Part shown: positions 21,853 through 29,288 of the stretch, one piece after another
Numbering within the stretch: position 1 is the first letter of the stretch
Layout: each line of letters begins with the position of its first letter
Source of the DNA: UBA1189 sp045654565
Lineage (GTDB): Bacteria > Bacteroidota > Bacteroidia > Bacteroidales > Bacteroidaceae
Length of the DNA: 35,851 nt
Reading direction: 5' to 3'
Assembly: GCA_045654565.1 (NCBI GenBank)
Contig: JAZONP010000127.1
Span: forward strand, 1 to 35,851
Position numbers and translations under genes: made by a program
Notes under the pieces: generated by a model
Database searches by the model: none
What the model saw: the letters and a program-made list of their open reading frames with translations, nothing else
Told to the model about the DNA's origin: nothing

Positions 21853-22242
21853 ATGGAATTAACAGGAAAAATTATCGCAGTGCTTGCTGAGCGTGGTGGC
21901 GTGTCAAAGGCAGGTAATGAGTGGAAGATTCAGGAGTATGTGCTCGAGACCATGGAGCAATATCCTCGCAAGATGATGTTTAACGTGTTTGGAACTGATC
22001 GCATCGCACAGTTCAACATCCAGTTAGGTGAGACTCTCACCGTATCATTTGATATCGATAGCCGCGAGTACAATGGCCGTTGGTATAATGATATTCGCGC
22101 TTGGAAGGTCGACCGCAATGTGGCTCCTGCAGCAGGTGCTCCCGTGGCTGTAGCAGGTGCTCCCGTTCCCCCTCCTGTGGCAGACCCTTTTAGTGCTCCG
22201 CAGATGAGTACTTCGAACGCGGCTGATGACCTGCCCTTTTAA
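21853..22242 (+). CDS. DUF3127 protein with SSB-like acidic C-terminus
   Basis: 129 residues from ATG 21853; the longer frame from 21661 crosses the dnaN promoter and lacks coding character. Residues 1-90 form a compact beta-rich domain (MELTGKIIAVLAERGGVSKAG, QYPRKMMFNVFG, VSFDIDSREYNGRWYNDIRAWKV) resembling an OB-fold. It is followed by an Ala/Pro/Val-rich linker and a terminal DDLPF. Bacterial SSB ends in a DDDIPF-type tip that docks repair and replication proteins, so this protein may bind single-stranded DNA and recruit partners. Position beside dnaN fits. Single-strand binding is inferred. A TATCTTCG box at 21776-21783 could be its promoter. Confidence 0.9.
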   Translation: MELTGKIIAVLAERGGVSKAGNEWKIQEYVLETMEQYPRKMMFNVFGTDRIAQFNIQLGETLTVSFDIDSREYNGRWYNDIRAWKVDRNVAPAAGAPVAVAGAPVPPPVADPFSAPQMSTSNAADDLPF

Positions 22243-22265
22243 TCAGTAGAATCAACCAATGAATG

Positions 22266-22299
22266 AAATAGGCCACCAATGGTGGCCTATTTGTTTTTT
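22266..22299 (+). terminator. Terminator after the DUF3127 gene
   Basis: A perfect 12-bp stem (AAATAGGCCACC / GGTGGCCTATTT) with a 3-nt loop, then GTTTTTTA. It may also serve the convergent M20 gene. Confidence 0.85.
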
Positions 22300-22315
22300 A
22301 TCTCAAGTTTTCTTT

Positions 22316-23389
22316 TTATTTCAATATCTCGGAGAGTGAGGCGAGGTAGTCAATGTATATTTGTATGCCTTCTACGATTTCGCTCTCCATAACGTATTCA
22401 TCTGCTCCGTGTGAGCGGGCTGATTCGCCTACACCCATCTTTAGTGAGGGTATGCCGTGCATAAGCGCCATATCAGACGTAGTAGGAGATACAAAGGTCT
22501 TTCTGTTGATAGCCGTTGCAGCTTTCACCAAGGGGTGGCTCTCATAAATGGCCGAGGCATGTACGCGGGTGCTGCGCTCCTTGGCATCCGACTCGAGCAA
22601 CTGCTCCACGATGCGAGCCGTTTCTTCATTACTGTAGGCATCGGTGGTGCGTATGTCGATGACAAAACGACATTCGTCGGGGATGACATTGTGTTGCGTA
22701 CCGGCATTGATTTGGGTGACTGTCGTTTTGATGTCGCCTAACAGTTCGGAACGCCGTTCGAAACGGAAATCGCGTAGCCGTTCGATGTCTTTGATAGCGA
22801 TATCGATAGCGTTCACACCTTCGTTTCGTGCGGCATGTCCACGTACGCCATGTGCTATACAGTCCATTACTACCAATCCGCGTTCGCCTACAGCAGCTTG
22901 CATGCCAGTGGGTTCTCCCACGAGCGCCATGTCTATATGTCCCAGTTCGGGCAATAGGCCACGCATGCCATGCTCGCCCATGACCTCCTCTTCGGCACTG
23001 ATGGCAAGGAGTATGTTAAAGGGGAGGGGAGTATCTTCGTAGTAGCGATAAGCAGCGATGAGAGATACGGCCGAGGCACCTGCGTCGTTGCTCCCGAGTC
23101 CATAGATGCATCCTCCCTCATGAGTGGGGGTGAAGGGATCTCGGGTGTAGGATGGTGAGGGCTTCACGGTGTCGTGGTGCGAGTTCATTAGCAAGGTGGG
23201 GTTTGCATCGTCCCAATGAGGTGAACGCACGTACACGTTGTTGTAGATGCGCTGTACAGTGCCCTTGACGTGGGCCTTGAGGAATTCCTCTATGATGTCA
23301 GCTGTAGCGGCCTCGTCGCGCGATACAGAGGGAGTGGCGATGAGACGATCAAGGAGTTCTATGGACTCAGTGGTCAGTTGTTGTTTCAT
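22316..23389 (-). CDS. M20 family metallopeptidase (ArgE/DapE-type deacylase)
   Basis: 357 residues from ATG 23389; the open frame extends 82 codons further but overlaps rnz and is not credible. Two-zinc site: H72-D73 in NSHHDTVKPS, D102 in GSNDAGASA, and the catalytic/ligand pair E133-E134 in AISAEEEVMG. The dimerisation or lid domain is in the middle (AVGERGLVVMDCIAHGVRGHAAR). Among M20 proteins the pattern best fits acetyl- or succinyl-ornithine deacylase used in Bacteroidales arginine synthesis (ArgE), but no arg genes lie nearby and related aminoacylases look similar. It begins 7 bp after the rnz stop, so it is cotranscribed with rnz. Confidence 0.85.
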   Translation of the reverse strand: MKQQLTTESIELLDRLIATPSVSRDEAATADIIEEFLKAHVKGTVQRIYNNVYVRSPHWDDANPTLLMNSHHDTVKPSPSYTRDPFTPTHEGGCIYGLGSNDAGASAVSLIAAYRYYEDTPLPFNILLAISAEEEVMGEHGMRGLLPELGHIDMALVGEPTGMQAAVGERGLVVMDCIAHGVRGHAARNEGVNAIDIAIKDIERLRDFRFERRSELLGDIKTTVTQINAGTQHNVIPDECRFVIDIRTTDAYSNEETARIVEQLLESDAKERSTRVHASAIYESHPLVKAATAINRKTFVSPTTSDMALMHGIPSLKMGVGESARSHGADEYVMESEIVEGIQIYIDYLASLSEILK

Positions 23390-23396
23390 TTTTTTA

Positions 23397-24311
23397 CTAT
23401 ACTTTATAACATTTCCCCTCTTCGGACAAGGAGGTTTGGGGGAATACCTCACGTGCTTCGTTGAGTAAGATGCTCTCGTCAGTGTATCGTGCCGAGTAGT
23501 GTCCAATGAGCAGATGCTTAGCTCCGCTGAGATGCGCCATCTCGGCAGCCTGGCGTGCCGTGCTATGACAGGTCTGTTCGGCACGTGCGGCGCGGTCTTC
23601 GGCAAAGGTGGCCTCATGGAAGAGGAGGTCGGCATTGCGTGTGTACTGTACGTTGTTTATATTGAACTTCGTGTCACTGCAGTAGACATACTTGCGTGGA
23701 GGGGCTGCAGGTGTGGTGAGTCGGCTATTGGGTATCACTTTCCCCTCGGGTGTTACGTAGTCCTCACCATTCTTGATGCGGTTTATCTGGCTAAAGGGAA
23801 TCTCGTAGAAGTCTATCATCTCTCGTTTGATATGGGCCGCCGTGGGCTTCTCCTGGAATACGAATCCGCAGCAAGGTATGCGGTGGCTCAAGGGAAAGGC
23901 TTGTACGCTCACCGAACGGTCCTCATAGATGATGTCGGTGCAACCATGGGGAAAGGAATGGAACTCTACTTTGTAGGGTATGCCTTCGCAAAAGAAGCCG
24001 AGCCAAGGGCGCATGAGTGTCTCCAATTCGGGGAAGGCATGGACATGCAGCGTTGCTGTGCGTCCCAACAGACCGAGTGTAGAGATGAGTCCCATCAGAC
24101 CGAAGCAGTGGTCGCCATGCAGGTGTGAGATGAATATATGTCCGAGACGCGAGAAACTGAGTCCCACCTTGCGATATTGGCTCTGGGTGGCCTCACCGCA
24201 GTCAATCATGTAAAGCTTATCACGCAAGTCGATAACTTGTGAGGTGGCGTGGTGGCGTGTAGTGGGCAGTGCCGACCCGCATCCGAGGATATGTACTTCA
24301 AATTTTTCCAT
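23397..24311 (-). CDS. rnz: Ribonuclease Z
   Basis: 304 residues from ATG 24311; a TTG three codons earlier is less likely. It is a metallo-beta-lactamase fold tRNA 3'-endonuclease. Landmarks are ILGCGSALPT at the N-terminus, the zinc motif H63-L-H-G-D-H68, a PRKYVYCSDTKFN segment, and HEATFAEDRA. SGAKHLLIGHYSARY supplies further metal and active-site residues. It trims 3' trailers of tRNA precursors that lack CCA, which matches the CCA-less tRNA-Lys in this window. The promoter box at 24318-24325 ends only 6 nt before the ATG, implying a near-leaderless mRNA. Confidence 0.96.
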   Translation of the reverse strand: MEKFEVHILGCGSALPTTRHHATSQVIDLRDKLYMIDCGEATQSQYRKVGLSFSRLGHIFISHLHGDHCFGLMGLISTLGLLGRTATLHVHAFPELETLMRPWLGFFCEGIPYKVEFHSFPHGCTDIIYEDRSVSVQAFPLSHRIPCCGFVFQEKPTAAHIKREMIDFYEIPFSQINRIKNGEDYVTPEGKVIPNSRLTTPAAPPRKYVYCSDTKFNINNVQYTRNADLLFHEATFAEDRAARAEQTCHSTARQAAEMAHLSGAKHLLIGHYSARYTDESILLNEAREVFPQTSLSEEGKCYKV

Positions 24312-24317
24312 TGTTCG

Positions 24318-24325
24318 CAAAAGTA
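24318..24325 (-). promoter_or_regulatory. Promoter -7 box of rnz, abutting the start codon
   Basis: Minus-strand TACTTTTG followed by CGAACA and then the ATG. The -33 region is weak. Confidence 0.55.
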
Positions 24326-24365
24326 GCCATAATCTTTAAAACATCTAATAGGCTGAGATGCTTCT

Positions 24366-25856
24366 TTATCTTGTTGTGTTGTACTGTTTGGGTTCGACTT
24401 GTGTGATTTTACTTTCCCACTGTATGGCTTTGCTTTCGTTGCCATATCGGTCTATAGCTGTGACGGCATAGTGGCGTGGATGTACAAGGCTGGGCATGGC
24501 AATGGTATAGGTCGTGTCGCGATAGTACGTACAACGTAGGTTGCTTGGGTCGGTAGTATCTACAGGGTAGCTATTGCTGCTATAGATGTTGTAGGTGACA
24601 CCCTCTTGAGGTTGCCAGGTTAGTGTGAGGGCATGTTTCCTAGTTGTAACCTCCAGACCTTGTGGCATGGTTGGCCGTGTAGCGTTGAGCCATGGCATTG
24701 GCGGAACGAGCGCAGGGTAGGGATGGAACGAACGTAGCAGTTCGTATACTCCTTTGGTGTTGTCGGTTACAAACTGAGAACGGAATTGCGCTGTGCCCGC
24801 CACTGTGGGGTGTATGCGTACAACATGGAGTTGGCGTACGCTCTCTTCCAATTCCCAATTTTTCTCTTCTGGGTGCAGTTGGTAGGTGCCAAGTCCTGCC
24901 ACCACATGGCGCCCATAAGCGTGCTCTCCCCAATCGCATACGAAGGGGTAGAAGTGATTCCCTGCGTAGTAGAGCATGGGGAATATAGCGTCCACGATGC
25001 CCATACGCATCCATTCTTGTGCCTCCTGGTGCACGGTGTGGTAGGCATTCCATCCATAGCTGCTATAGCGCGACACATCGTCATGCTTCCCTAACGTGGC
25101 GGCACTTACGCACACCCAAGGCTTGATGCTTTTGACCTTGCGGTATATGCCGCTCATGAGGCGTGTAATATTCTCTCTTCGCCAATTAGCTTTGCTTAGG
25201 TCACGCTTATTCTTATTATATAGTGTTTGGTCGGGGTAGTTGCTGTTTCCTTCGGGGTAGCGGATGTAGTCGAAGTGTATGCCGTCGATGTCGTAATTCG
25301 CGACAATCTCTTCTGTCAATTGCGTGAGGTGCTCGGCCGTGGCAGGGTGAGATGGTTCCATATACCATGAGCCCTTAAACTTGGTGCATTGACTTGGCTT
25401 TCGGCTTGGTAGTGATTGCTTGCCATGCCCTTGTACGTAGGCGACGTCACCGAGGGGTATCGTTACCAGCCATGCATGCAGTTGCATACCACGTTTGTGG
25501 CACTCCTCGATAGCAAAAGCTAGGGGGTCATAGTCGGGTGTCTCGCCATGCACCCCAGTGAAAACGGGGGCAAACGGCTCTATCTTTGAGGGGTAGATAA
25601 CATCACCTCGGACGCGGGTTTGCAAGAGTATTGTGTTGATGTTAATGGCTTGCAAGCTATCGAGCACGCGGCAAAGGTGACTCTTTTGGGCGGGGTAGTC
25701 TCCCCATGCCTCTTCTTTGGGCCAGTCGAGCCCCTTGATGGTTGTAAGCCATACAGCACGGTATTCGTGCTTGGGAGATTGAACGAATTGTGCCTTTGCA
25801 AATACAGGTGTCAGCACTATGGCTATGATGGTTAATGCTTGGCGAAATGATTTCAT
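24366..25856 (-). CDS. Family-10-like glycosyl hydrolase (GHL10/DUF187)
   Basis: 496 residues with a signal peptide (MKSFRQALTIIAIVLTPVFAKAQ). The catalytic domain (about 30-390) has the TIM-barrel text of GHL10: EYRAVWLTTIKGLDWP, ININTILLQTRVRGDVIYPS, HKRGMQLHAWL, and IDGIHFDYIRYPEG with the conserved Asp. The C-terminal 90 residues (QGLEVTTRKHALTLTW ... HYAVTAIDRYGNES) are a fibronectin type III-like domain. The protein is periplasmic or surface located. The substrate is unknown; peptidoglycan or surface glycans have been proposed for relatives. It has a consensus promoter only 4 nt from its ATG. Confidence 0.92.
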   Translation of the reverse strand: MKSFRQALTIIAIVLTPVFAKAQFVQSPKHEYRAVWLTTIKGLDWPKEEAWGDYPAQKSHLCRVLDSLQAININTILLQTRVRGDVIYPSKIEPFAPVFTGVHGETPDYDPLAFAIEECHKRGMQLHAWLVTIPLGDVAYVQGHGKQSLPSRKPSQCTKFKGSWYMEPSHPATAEHLTQLTEEIVANYDIDGIHFDYIRYPEGNSNYPDQTLYNKNKRDLSKANWRRENITRLMSGIYRKVKSIKPWVCVSAATLGKHDDVSRYSSYGWNAYHTVHQEAQEWMRMGIVDAIFPMLYYAGNHFYPFVCDWGEHAYGRHVVAGLGTYQLHPEEKNWELEESVRQLHVVRIHPTVAGTAQFRSQFVTDNTKGVYELLRSFHPYPALVPPMPWLNATRPTMPQGLEVTTRKHALTLTWQPQEGVTYNIYSSNSYPVDTTDPSNLRCTYYRDTTYTIAMPSLVHPRHYAVTAIDRYGNESKAIQWESKITQVEPKQYNTTR

Positions 25857-25860
25857 ATTG

Positions 25861-25868
25861 CAAAGGTA
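25861..25868 (-). promoter_or_regulatory. Promoter of the GHL10 gene, 4 nt from the start codon
   Basis: Minus-strand TACCTTTG, with TTTG at 25892-25889 (20-bp spacing). It is followed by CAAT and the ATG at 25856. Confidence 0.75.
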
Positions 25869-25899
25869 GCGTAAGGTGAGAGAATATGCAAATCTGGTC

Positions 25900-26253
25900 T
25901 TATTCCGACTTATAGGATAGAATGTGCCAAGTTACCCCAATAGCAATGGTTATCATCAAGCATTTGAGCCATATGGGAGTAAGGATATAGGCGCAGAAGA
26001 GGAGCGAGCCCCACAAAAGGGTGAGAATATAAACCTTGACCTTACGGGGTATAATTCGGTTTTCGCGGAATCGCTTGATGTGTGTGCCTAGGTAAGGGTG
26101 GCTCATCAGCCAATCGTAGAGGCGGTCGGAACCTCTGTAATAGCAGAAGGCGGTGAGCAATAATAAAGGAGTAGTGGGCAACACGGGGAGGAATATCCCA
26201 ATGATGCCCATTACTAGACAAAAGGTCCCGAATAGGATATAGAGGTAGCGCAT
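25900..26253 (-). CDS. DUF454 (YbaN) family small membrane protein
   Basis: 117 residues from ATG 26253; a TTG five codons upstream falls in the repeat and is less likely. The N-terminal hydrophobic segment contains the family motif GIIGIFLPVLPTTPLLLLTAFCYYRGSDR. A cytoplasmic stretch (MSHPYLGTHIKRFRENRIIPRKVKV) follows, then two more membrane segments. It is an inner-membrane protein of unknown function, related to E. coli YbaN. It is the last gene of the SufT-like/lpxH/BamA-like/DUF454 run and is separated from the porin gene by a CTGTTGT-type inverted repeat. Confidence 0.92.
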   Translation of the reverse strand: MRYLYILFGTFCLVMGIIGIFLPVLPTTPLLLLTAFCYYRGSDRLYDWLMSHPYLGTHIKRFRENRIIPRKVKVYILTLLWGSLLFCAYILTPIWLKCLMITIAIGVTWHILSYKSE

Positions 26254-26269
26254 GATTCTACTTGGCAAC

Positions 26270-26352
26270 AGACTACGGACAACGGACGTAAGTCTGTCTC
26301 CGGGGTATTATCAACCCTATAGTCTGTGTTCGTCGTCTGTTGTCTGTTGTCT
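26270..26352. repeat. CTGTTGT-type inverted repeat between the BamA-like and DUF454 genes
   Basis: AGACTACGGACAACGGAC (26270-26287) pairs imperfectly with GTCTGTTGTCTGTTGTCT (26335-26352; three mismatches, two of which can be G-U). The right arm abuts the upstream gene's stop codon. Confidence 0.7.
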
Positions 26353-27723
26353 TTAAAATAGGTAGTTGAAACCGATGTTATTCCACAACTTTTGTCCGTC
26401 GCGCTTGTCGAGGGCGTGGGCCATCTCGACAGAAATCACGAAGTTGCGGTTCATCACAATCTTCAGGCCGCATCCTGCGGTCATGTGAGGAGTCTCTTTT
26501 TTGTCAGTGTAGAAGGGATTGTTCTCGATTTTTACATCAGGATGCTCTGCAAGATATTTATGGAATTCGTCAGAATTATAGGCTTTCTTTTGCTCTTCGA
26601 GGCGATAAGGCTGAATGACCTGTCCCATATCAAAGAAGGGGTTGAGGGCGATGTGGAAGTTCTGGTTGATGAATCGGAAGTTGACGATGCGCCAGCGGAA
26701 TTCTGTGTTGAGCCATGCCATGCCGTTACCAACGACTCCGTTACGGTTGATTCCTCTCACAGAGGCATTACCGCCTAATCCTTCGGTATATACTTTACGG
26801 AAGAAGAGGGTGTTGAGGTTGTTGATAAAGTAATAGGGTATCTCGCCTGCGAGTTTGGCCTGTACACCGAGACGGTAGGCGAAGGTCAAGCGATCTTTGT
26901 ATACAGGTACATAGTGGCTGCCTACGAAGGTGAAGCCGAGGTTGCTGTAGCCCTTGCGGTCGATAATGTCGGGAGCGCCCACGAGGGTGGCTTCTATGTT
27001 GAGTCCGCGTGTGGGGTCGCTGTCGTGGTCGCGAGTGTCGTAGATGAGACCTGCCTTGAACTGGAGTACGTTACCGCCATTGGCCTCGTTGTCGCGGATG
27101 AGTCCGGCGCCGCGGTAGAGGTCATAGAGCGATGTCTGGTCTTTGTACTTATCCATCTTCACGTCGCTCGTCACGATGTTGTAGTATCCGATGCCGGCTG
27201 CCCAATTCAGGTTACCTACGATGCGGCGTTGTACGCTAGTCACGAACCGGAACTGGTTGCGGCGCATCCAATTGAATGCAGATTTGTCTCCGTCGGGAAC
27301 AAGGATCCCATAGCCGGTCTTGTAGGGCGAAGCATAGCCGTTAAAGCCGTAGAAGTCAAACTTCTTGGCGTTGAAGTAGGTGCAGTCGAAGAAGAGCTTG
27401 CCGTCGGGGATGAGGGTCTTGAAATCGCCATAGCAGCGGAAGAGTGATGAACCACCCGTGTAGGTCGATGCCTCGACATTCATTTTATAGTTGTATGAAG
27501 GGTAATTGCTCCCGTCGCCATAGTTAAAGATATCCACGCATGCACCATACTGGAATCCCAGGTCGCTGTCCCAACCCACCACGGGCAGAGGACCAAAGTT
27601 CCAACCTGTCTTAACAATGTCTTTCTTGCTGTTTGGGCTCTTTGCCTTCTTGCTTTCGCTCTCCTGGGCAAAAAGCCCTACGGTTACTGCACATAGCAAC
27701 ACAATAGATAAGATACGTTTCAT
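26353..27723 (-). CDS. BamA/TamA-like outer-membrane beta-barrel (surface antigen D15 domain)
   Basis: 456 residues with a signal peptide (MKRILSIVLLCAVTVGLFAQ) and a short Lys/Ser-rich linker, then a barrel without POTRA repeats. The C-terminal half has Omp85 features: GLGGNASVRGINRNGVVGN includes the VRGI motif of the L6 loop. AWLNTEFRWRIVNFRF and NPFFDMGQVI follow, and the protein ends WNNIGFNYLF with the terminal Phe. It is shorter than BamA or TamA, fitting single-domain Omp85 relatives of unknown cargo. It follows lpxH (lipid A synthesis), which is consistent with an envelope operon. Confidence 0.88.
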   Translation of the reverse strand: MKRILSIVLLCAVTVGLFAQESESKKAKSPNSKKDIVKTGWNFGPLPVVGWDSDLGFQYGACVDIFNYGDGSNYPSYNYKMNVEASTYTGGSSLFRCYGDFKTLIPDGKLFFDCTYFNAKKFDFYGFNGYASPYKTGYGILVPDGDKSAFNWMRRNQFRFVTSVQRRIVGNLNWAAGIGYYNIVTSDVKMDKYKDQTSLYDLYRGAGLIRDNEANGGNVLQFKAGLIYDTRDHDSDPTRGLNIEATLVGAPDIIDRKGYSNLGFTFVGSHYVPVYKDRLTFAYRLGVQAKLAGEIPYYFINNLNTLFFRKVYTEGLGGNASVRGINRNGVVGNGMAWLNTEFRWRIVNFRFINQNFHIALNPFFDMGQVIQPYRLEEQKKAYNSDEFHKYLAEHPDVKIENNPFYTDKKETPHMTAGCGLKIVMNRNFVISVEMAHALDKRDGQKLWNNIGFNYLF

Positions 27724-27734
27724 AGTGATTTTAA

Positions 27735-27780
27735 TGTTTAGAGTTTATAGTTTAGTGTTTAGTGTTTTGTGTTTTGTGTT
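27735..27780. repeat. TTTAGTG/TTTTGTG word repeat between lpxH and the BamA-like gene
   Basis: Repeated 6-7-nt words (TTTAGAG, TTTATAG, TTTAGTG twice, TTTTGTG twice) fill the leader of the porin gene. 27749-27766 is identical to 18954-18971. Confidence 0.7.
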
Positions 27781-27802
27781 AGGAAATGTCCTCGTAAAAG
27801 AA

Positions 27803-28561
27803 CTAGGGTTGTGTCTCTCCCTCAATAAAGTTCTCTATGCGTAAGGTGTCGCCATCAAATACCGCATAGGTGCAGAGGTCTATCCACTCGCCCAGGATGA
27901 GTAGTCGAGCATCTCGCGTAAGCATCAAATCGAGTTCGATATGACGATGTCCGTAGATGAAGTAGTTAATGTCGGGGTGTTGTTTCAAGTACTCTTTTGA
28001 GTAGATGATGAGTGGCTCATTCTGCTCGCCCATATATCGTGGTGCGCCCTCTTTCTCATGTTTGAGGCGACTATGTTTAGCCCATTCGAGCCCGAATTCC
28101 AATCCCCAACGGGAAGGTACACCGGCAAACAACCATTGCAAGAATGGGTTGTGGAACATGCTACGCAGAAACTTGAATTTTTTGTCGGGGTCGCCCAGCC
28201 CGTCGCCATGAGCCAAATAGAAAAGTTTCCCTTCAATGTCAACGGTCATGGGCTCGTGATGCATGATGACACCACACTCCTCGGTGAGGTATTTCTTGCA
28301 CCACAGGTCGTGGTTGCCGATGAAGAAATGCACCTCGACCCCCATGTCGGTGAGCTCGGCCACCTTACCCAAGAATCGCGTATATCCTTTGGGGACCACG
28401 TTGTGGTACTCGAACCAGAAGTCAAACATGTCGCCCAGCATATATATCGCCGAAGCCTTGTGCTTGATGCTATCGAGGAACTTGACCAAGCGACGTTCGC
28501 GAGTACGCATTGAGGTGAGTGCTCGGCTGCCTAGGTGTGCGTCTGATATGAAATAAACCAT
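27803..28561 (-). CDS. lpxH: UDP-2,3-diacylglucosamine diphosphatase
   Basis: 252 residues of the calcineurin-like phosphoesterase fold. Metal motifs are D7-A-H9 (ISDAHLG), GD44MFDFW, GN83HD, AH118GDGLG and GHRH near residue 207. LpxH cleaves UDP-diacylglucosamine to lipid X, the fourth step of lipid A synthesis, at the inner membrane. The sequence also has the LpxH-type insertion (FKFLRSMFHNPFLQWLFAGVP) that binds acyl chains. It is located between a SufT-like gene and an outer-membrane barrel gene on one strand. LpxG/LpxI alternatives do not fit the motifs. Confidence 0.93.
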   Translation of the reverse strand: MVYFISDAHLGSRALTSMRTRERRLVKFLDSIKHKASAIYMLGDMFDFWFEYHNVVPKGYTRFLGKVAELTDMGVEVHFFIGNHDLWCKKYLTEECGVIMHHEPMTVDIEGKLFYLAHGDGLGDPDKKFKFLRSMFHNPFLQWLFAGVPSRWGLEFGLEWAKHSRLKHEKEGAPRYMGEQNEPLIIYSKEYLKQHPDINYFIYGHRHIELDLMLTRDARLLILGEWIDLCTYAVFDGDTLRIENFIEGETQP

Positions 28562-28582
28562 GTTGATTAAATTCTGAATGTT

Positions 28583-28645
28583 GAATTTTCAATTATGAAT
28601 TATCTCAGCCTAAACCTTCTTATTGGAATTCATAATTAAAAATTC
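28583..28645. repeat. AT-rich inverted repeat between the SufT-like gene and lpxH
   Basis: GAATTTTCAATTATGAATT (28583-28601) pairs with AATTCATAATTAAAAATTC (28627-28645), 18 of 19 positions, around a 25-nt loop. Confidence 0.8.
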
Positions 28646-28654
28646 AGCATTGTT

Positions 28655-28978
28655 TTATAAAAATCCCAACTCTAGTTTTGCTTCTTCGCTCATCATTTCT
28701 TTGTCCCACTCGGGTTCAAACACGAGGTTGATGGTCGCTGAGCTTATGCCTGTAATGCCCTCCACTCTCATGCGTACATCTTCCATGATGAAGTCTGCCG
28801 CGGGACAGTTGGGTGCGGTAAGTGTCATATCAACCTCAGCGCGGGCATCGTCCATTATCTCGATGCGGTATATTAGACCCAAATCATAGATATTGACCGG
28901 TATTTCGGGGTCATAAACCGTCTTGAGTGCTTCTATAATGCGTTCTTGCAACGCTAGTTTCTCGTCTTCTGTTATCAT
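28655..28978 (-). CDS. MIP18/DUF59 family Fe-S assembly protein (SufT-like)
   Basis: 107 residues from ATG 28978; the longer frame from 29017 runs through the promoter. It has the DUF59 signature VYDPEIPVNIYDLGLIY (21-37) and the conserved cysteine C58 in TLTAPNCPAADF. Stand-alone DUF59 proteins of this type act in iron-sulfur cluster maturation (SufT), but no suf genes are adjacent. Its promoter box ends 8 nt before the ATG, so the leader is only a few nucleotides, and the upstream DNA contains the CGCTCG hairpin module. It heads the run with lpxH, the BamA-like gene and DUF454. Confidence 0.92.
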   Translation of the reverse strand: MITEDEKLALQERIIEALKTVYDPEIPVNIYDLGLIYRIEIMDDARAEVDMTLTAPNCPAADFIMEDVRMRVEGITGISSATINLVFEPEWDKEMMSEEAKLELGFL

Positions 28979-28986
28979 ATAGGGGG

Positions 28987-29030
28987 CAAATTTAGTGCAA
29001 GCCGAGCGAAATGCCAAATTTCGACGAGCG
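28987..29030 (-). promoter_or_regulatory. SufT-gene promoter with CGCTCG-hairpin module
   Basis: On the minus strand: CGCTCG (29030-29025), hairpin arms CGAAAT/ATTTCG (29023-29018 and 29012-29007) with a 5-nt loop, CGCTCGG overlapping the second arm, CTTGCAC, then TAAATTTG (28994-28987). A TTTG inside the hairpin loop lies 20 nt before the -7 box. Confidence 0.65.
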
Positions 29031-29142
29031 AAAGTAATAGGGGAGTTTACTTTTCTATTGCTGAGCGAGGATGAAATTCAATAAAATTAAATTTATTTGA
29101 GCATTTGACTTTAGCCACTTCGATTTTTATCTTCGGGCGTCG

Positions 29143-29187
29143 ACCTAAAGGTTCCGAGGCGCAGCCTAAATTCAAGCTGTGCAAGCA
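29143..29187 (-). repeat. Dispersed intergenic element, left copy
   Basis: Read on the minus strand: TGCTTGCACAGCTTGAA (29187-29171), AGGCTGCGCCTCGG (29167-29154), AACCTTTAGGT (29153-29143). The block order differs from the right copy. Confidence 0.65.
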
Positions 29188-29255
29188 CTGATTAAAGATA
29201 CAACAAGCTCTGATTAAAGTTGGTGCAAAATGCTACTTTGCTGAATTTTTTACAC

Positions 29256-29263
29256 TAACTTTG
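29256..29263 (+). promoter_or_regulatory. Promoter -7 box of recN
   Basis: TAACTTTG, 25 bp before the ATG at 29289. A TTTG at 29237-29240 is closer than usual (15 bp). Confidence 0.5.
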
Positions 29264-29288
29264 CAGCCTACATTTATTATGGTATATC

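Noticed and set aside
23390..23635. N-terminal extension of the M20 peptidase by 82 codons
   Set aside because: It would overlap rnz and has a low-complexity Pro/Arg/Ser-rich translation; family alignments begin near MKQQLTTESIELLDRL.
26914..27447. 177-codon plus-strand frame antisense to the BamA-like gene
   Set aside because: Val/Ala/Glu-rich antisense translation with no start context; the barrel gene is well supported.
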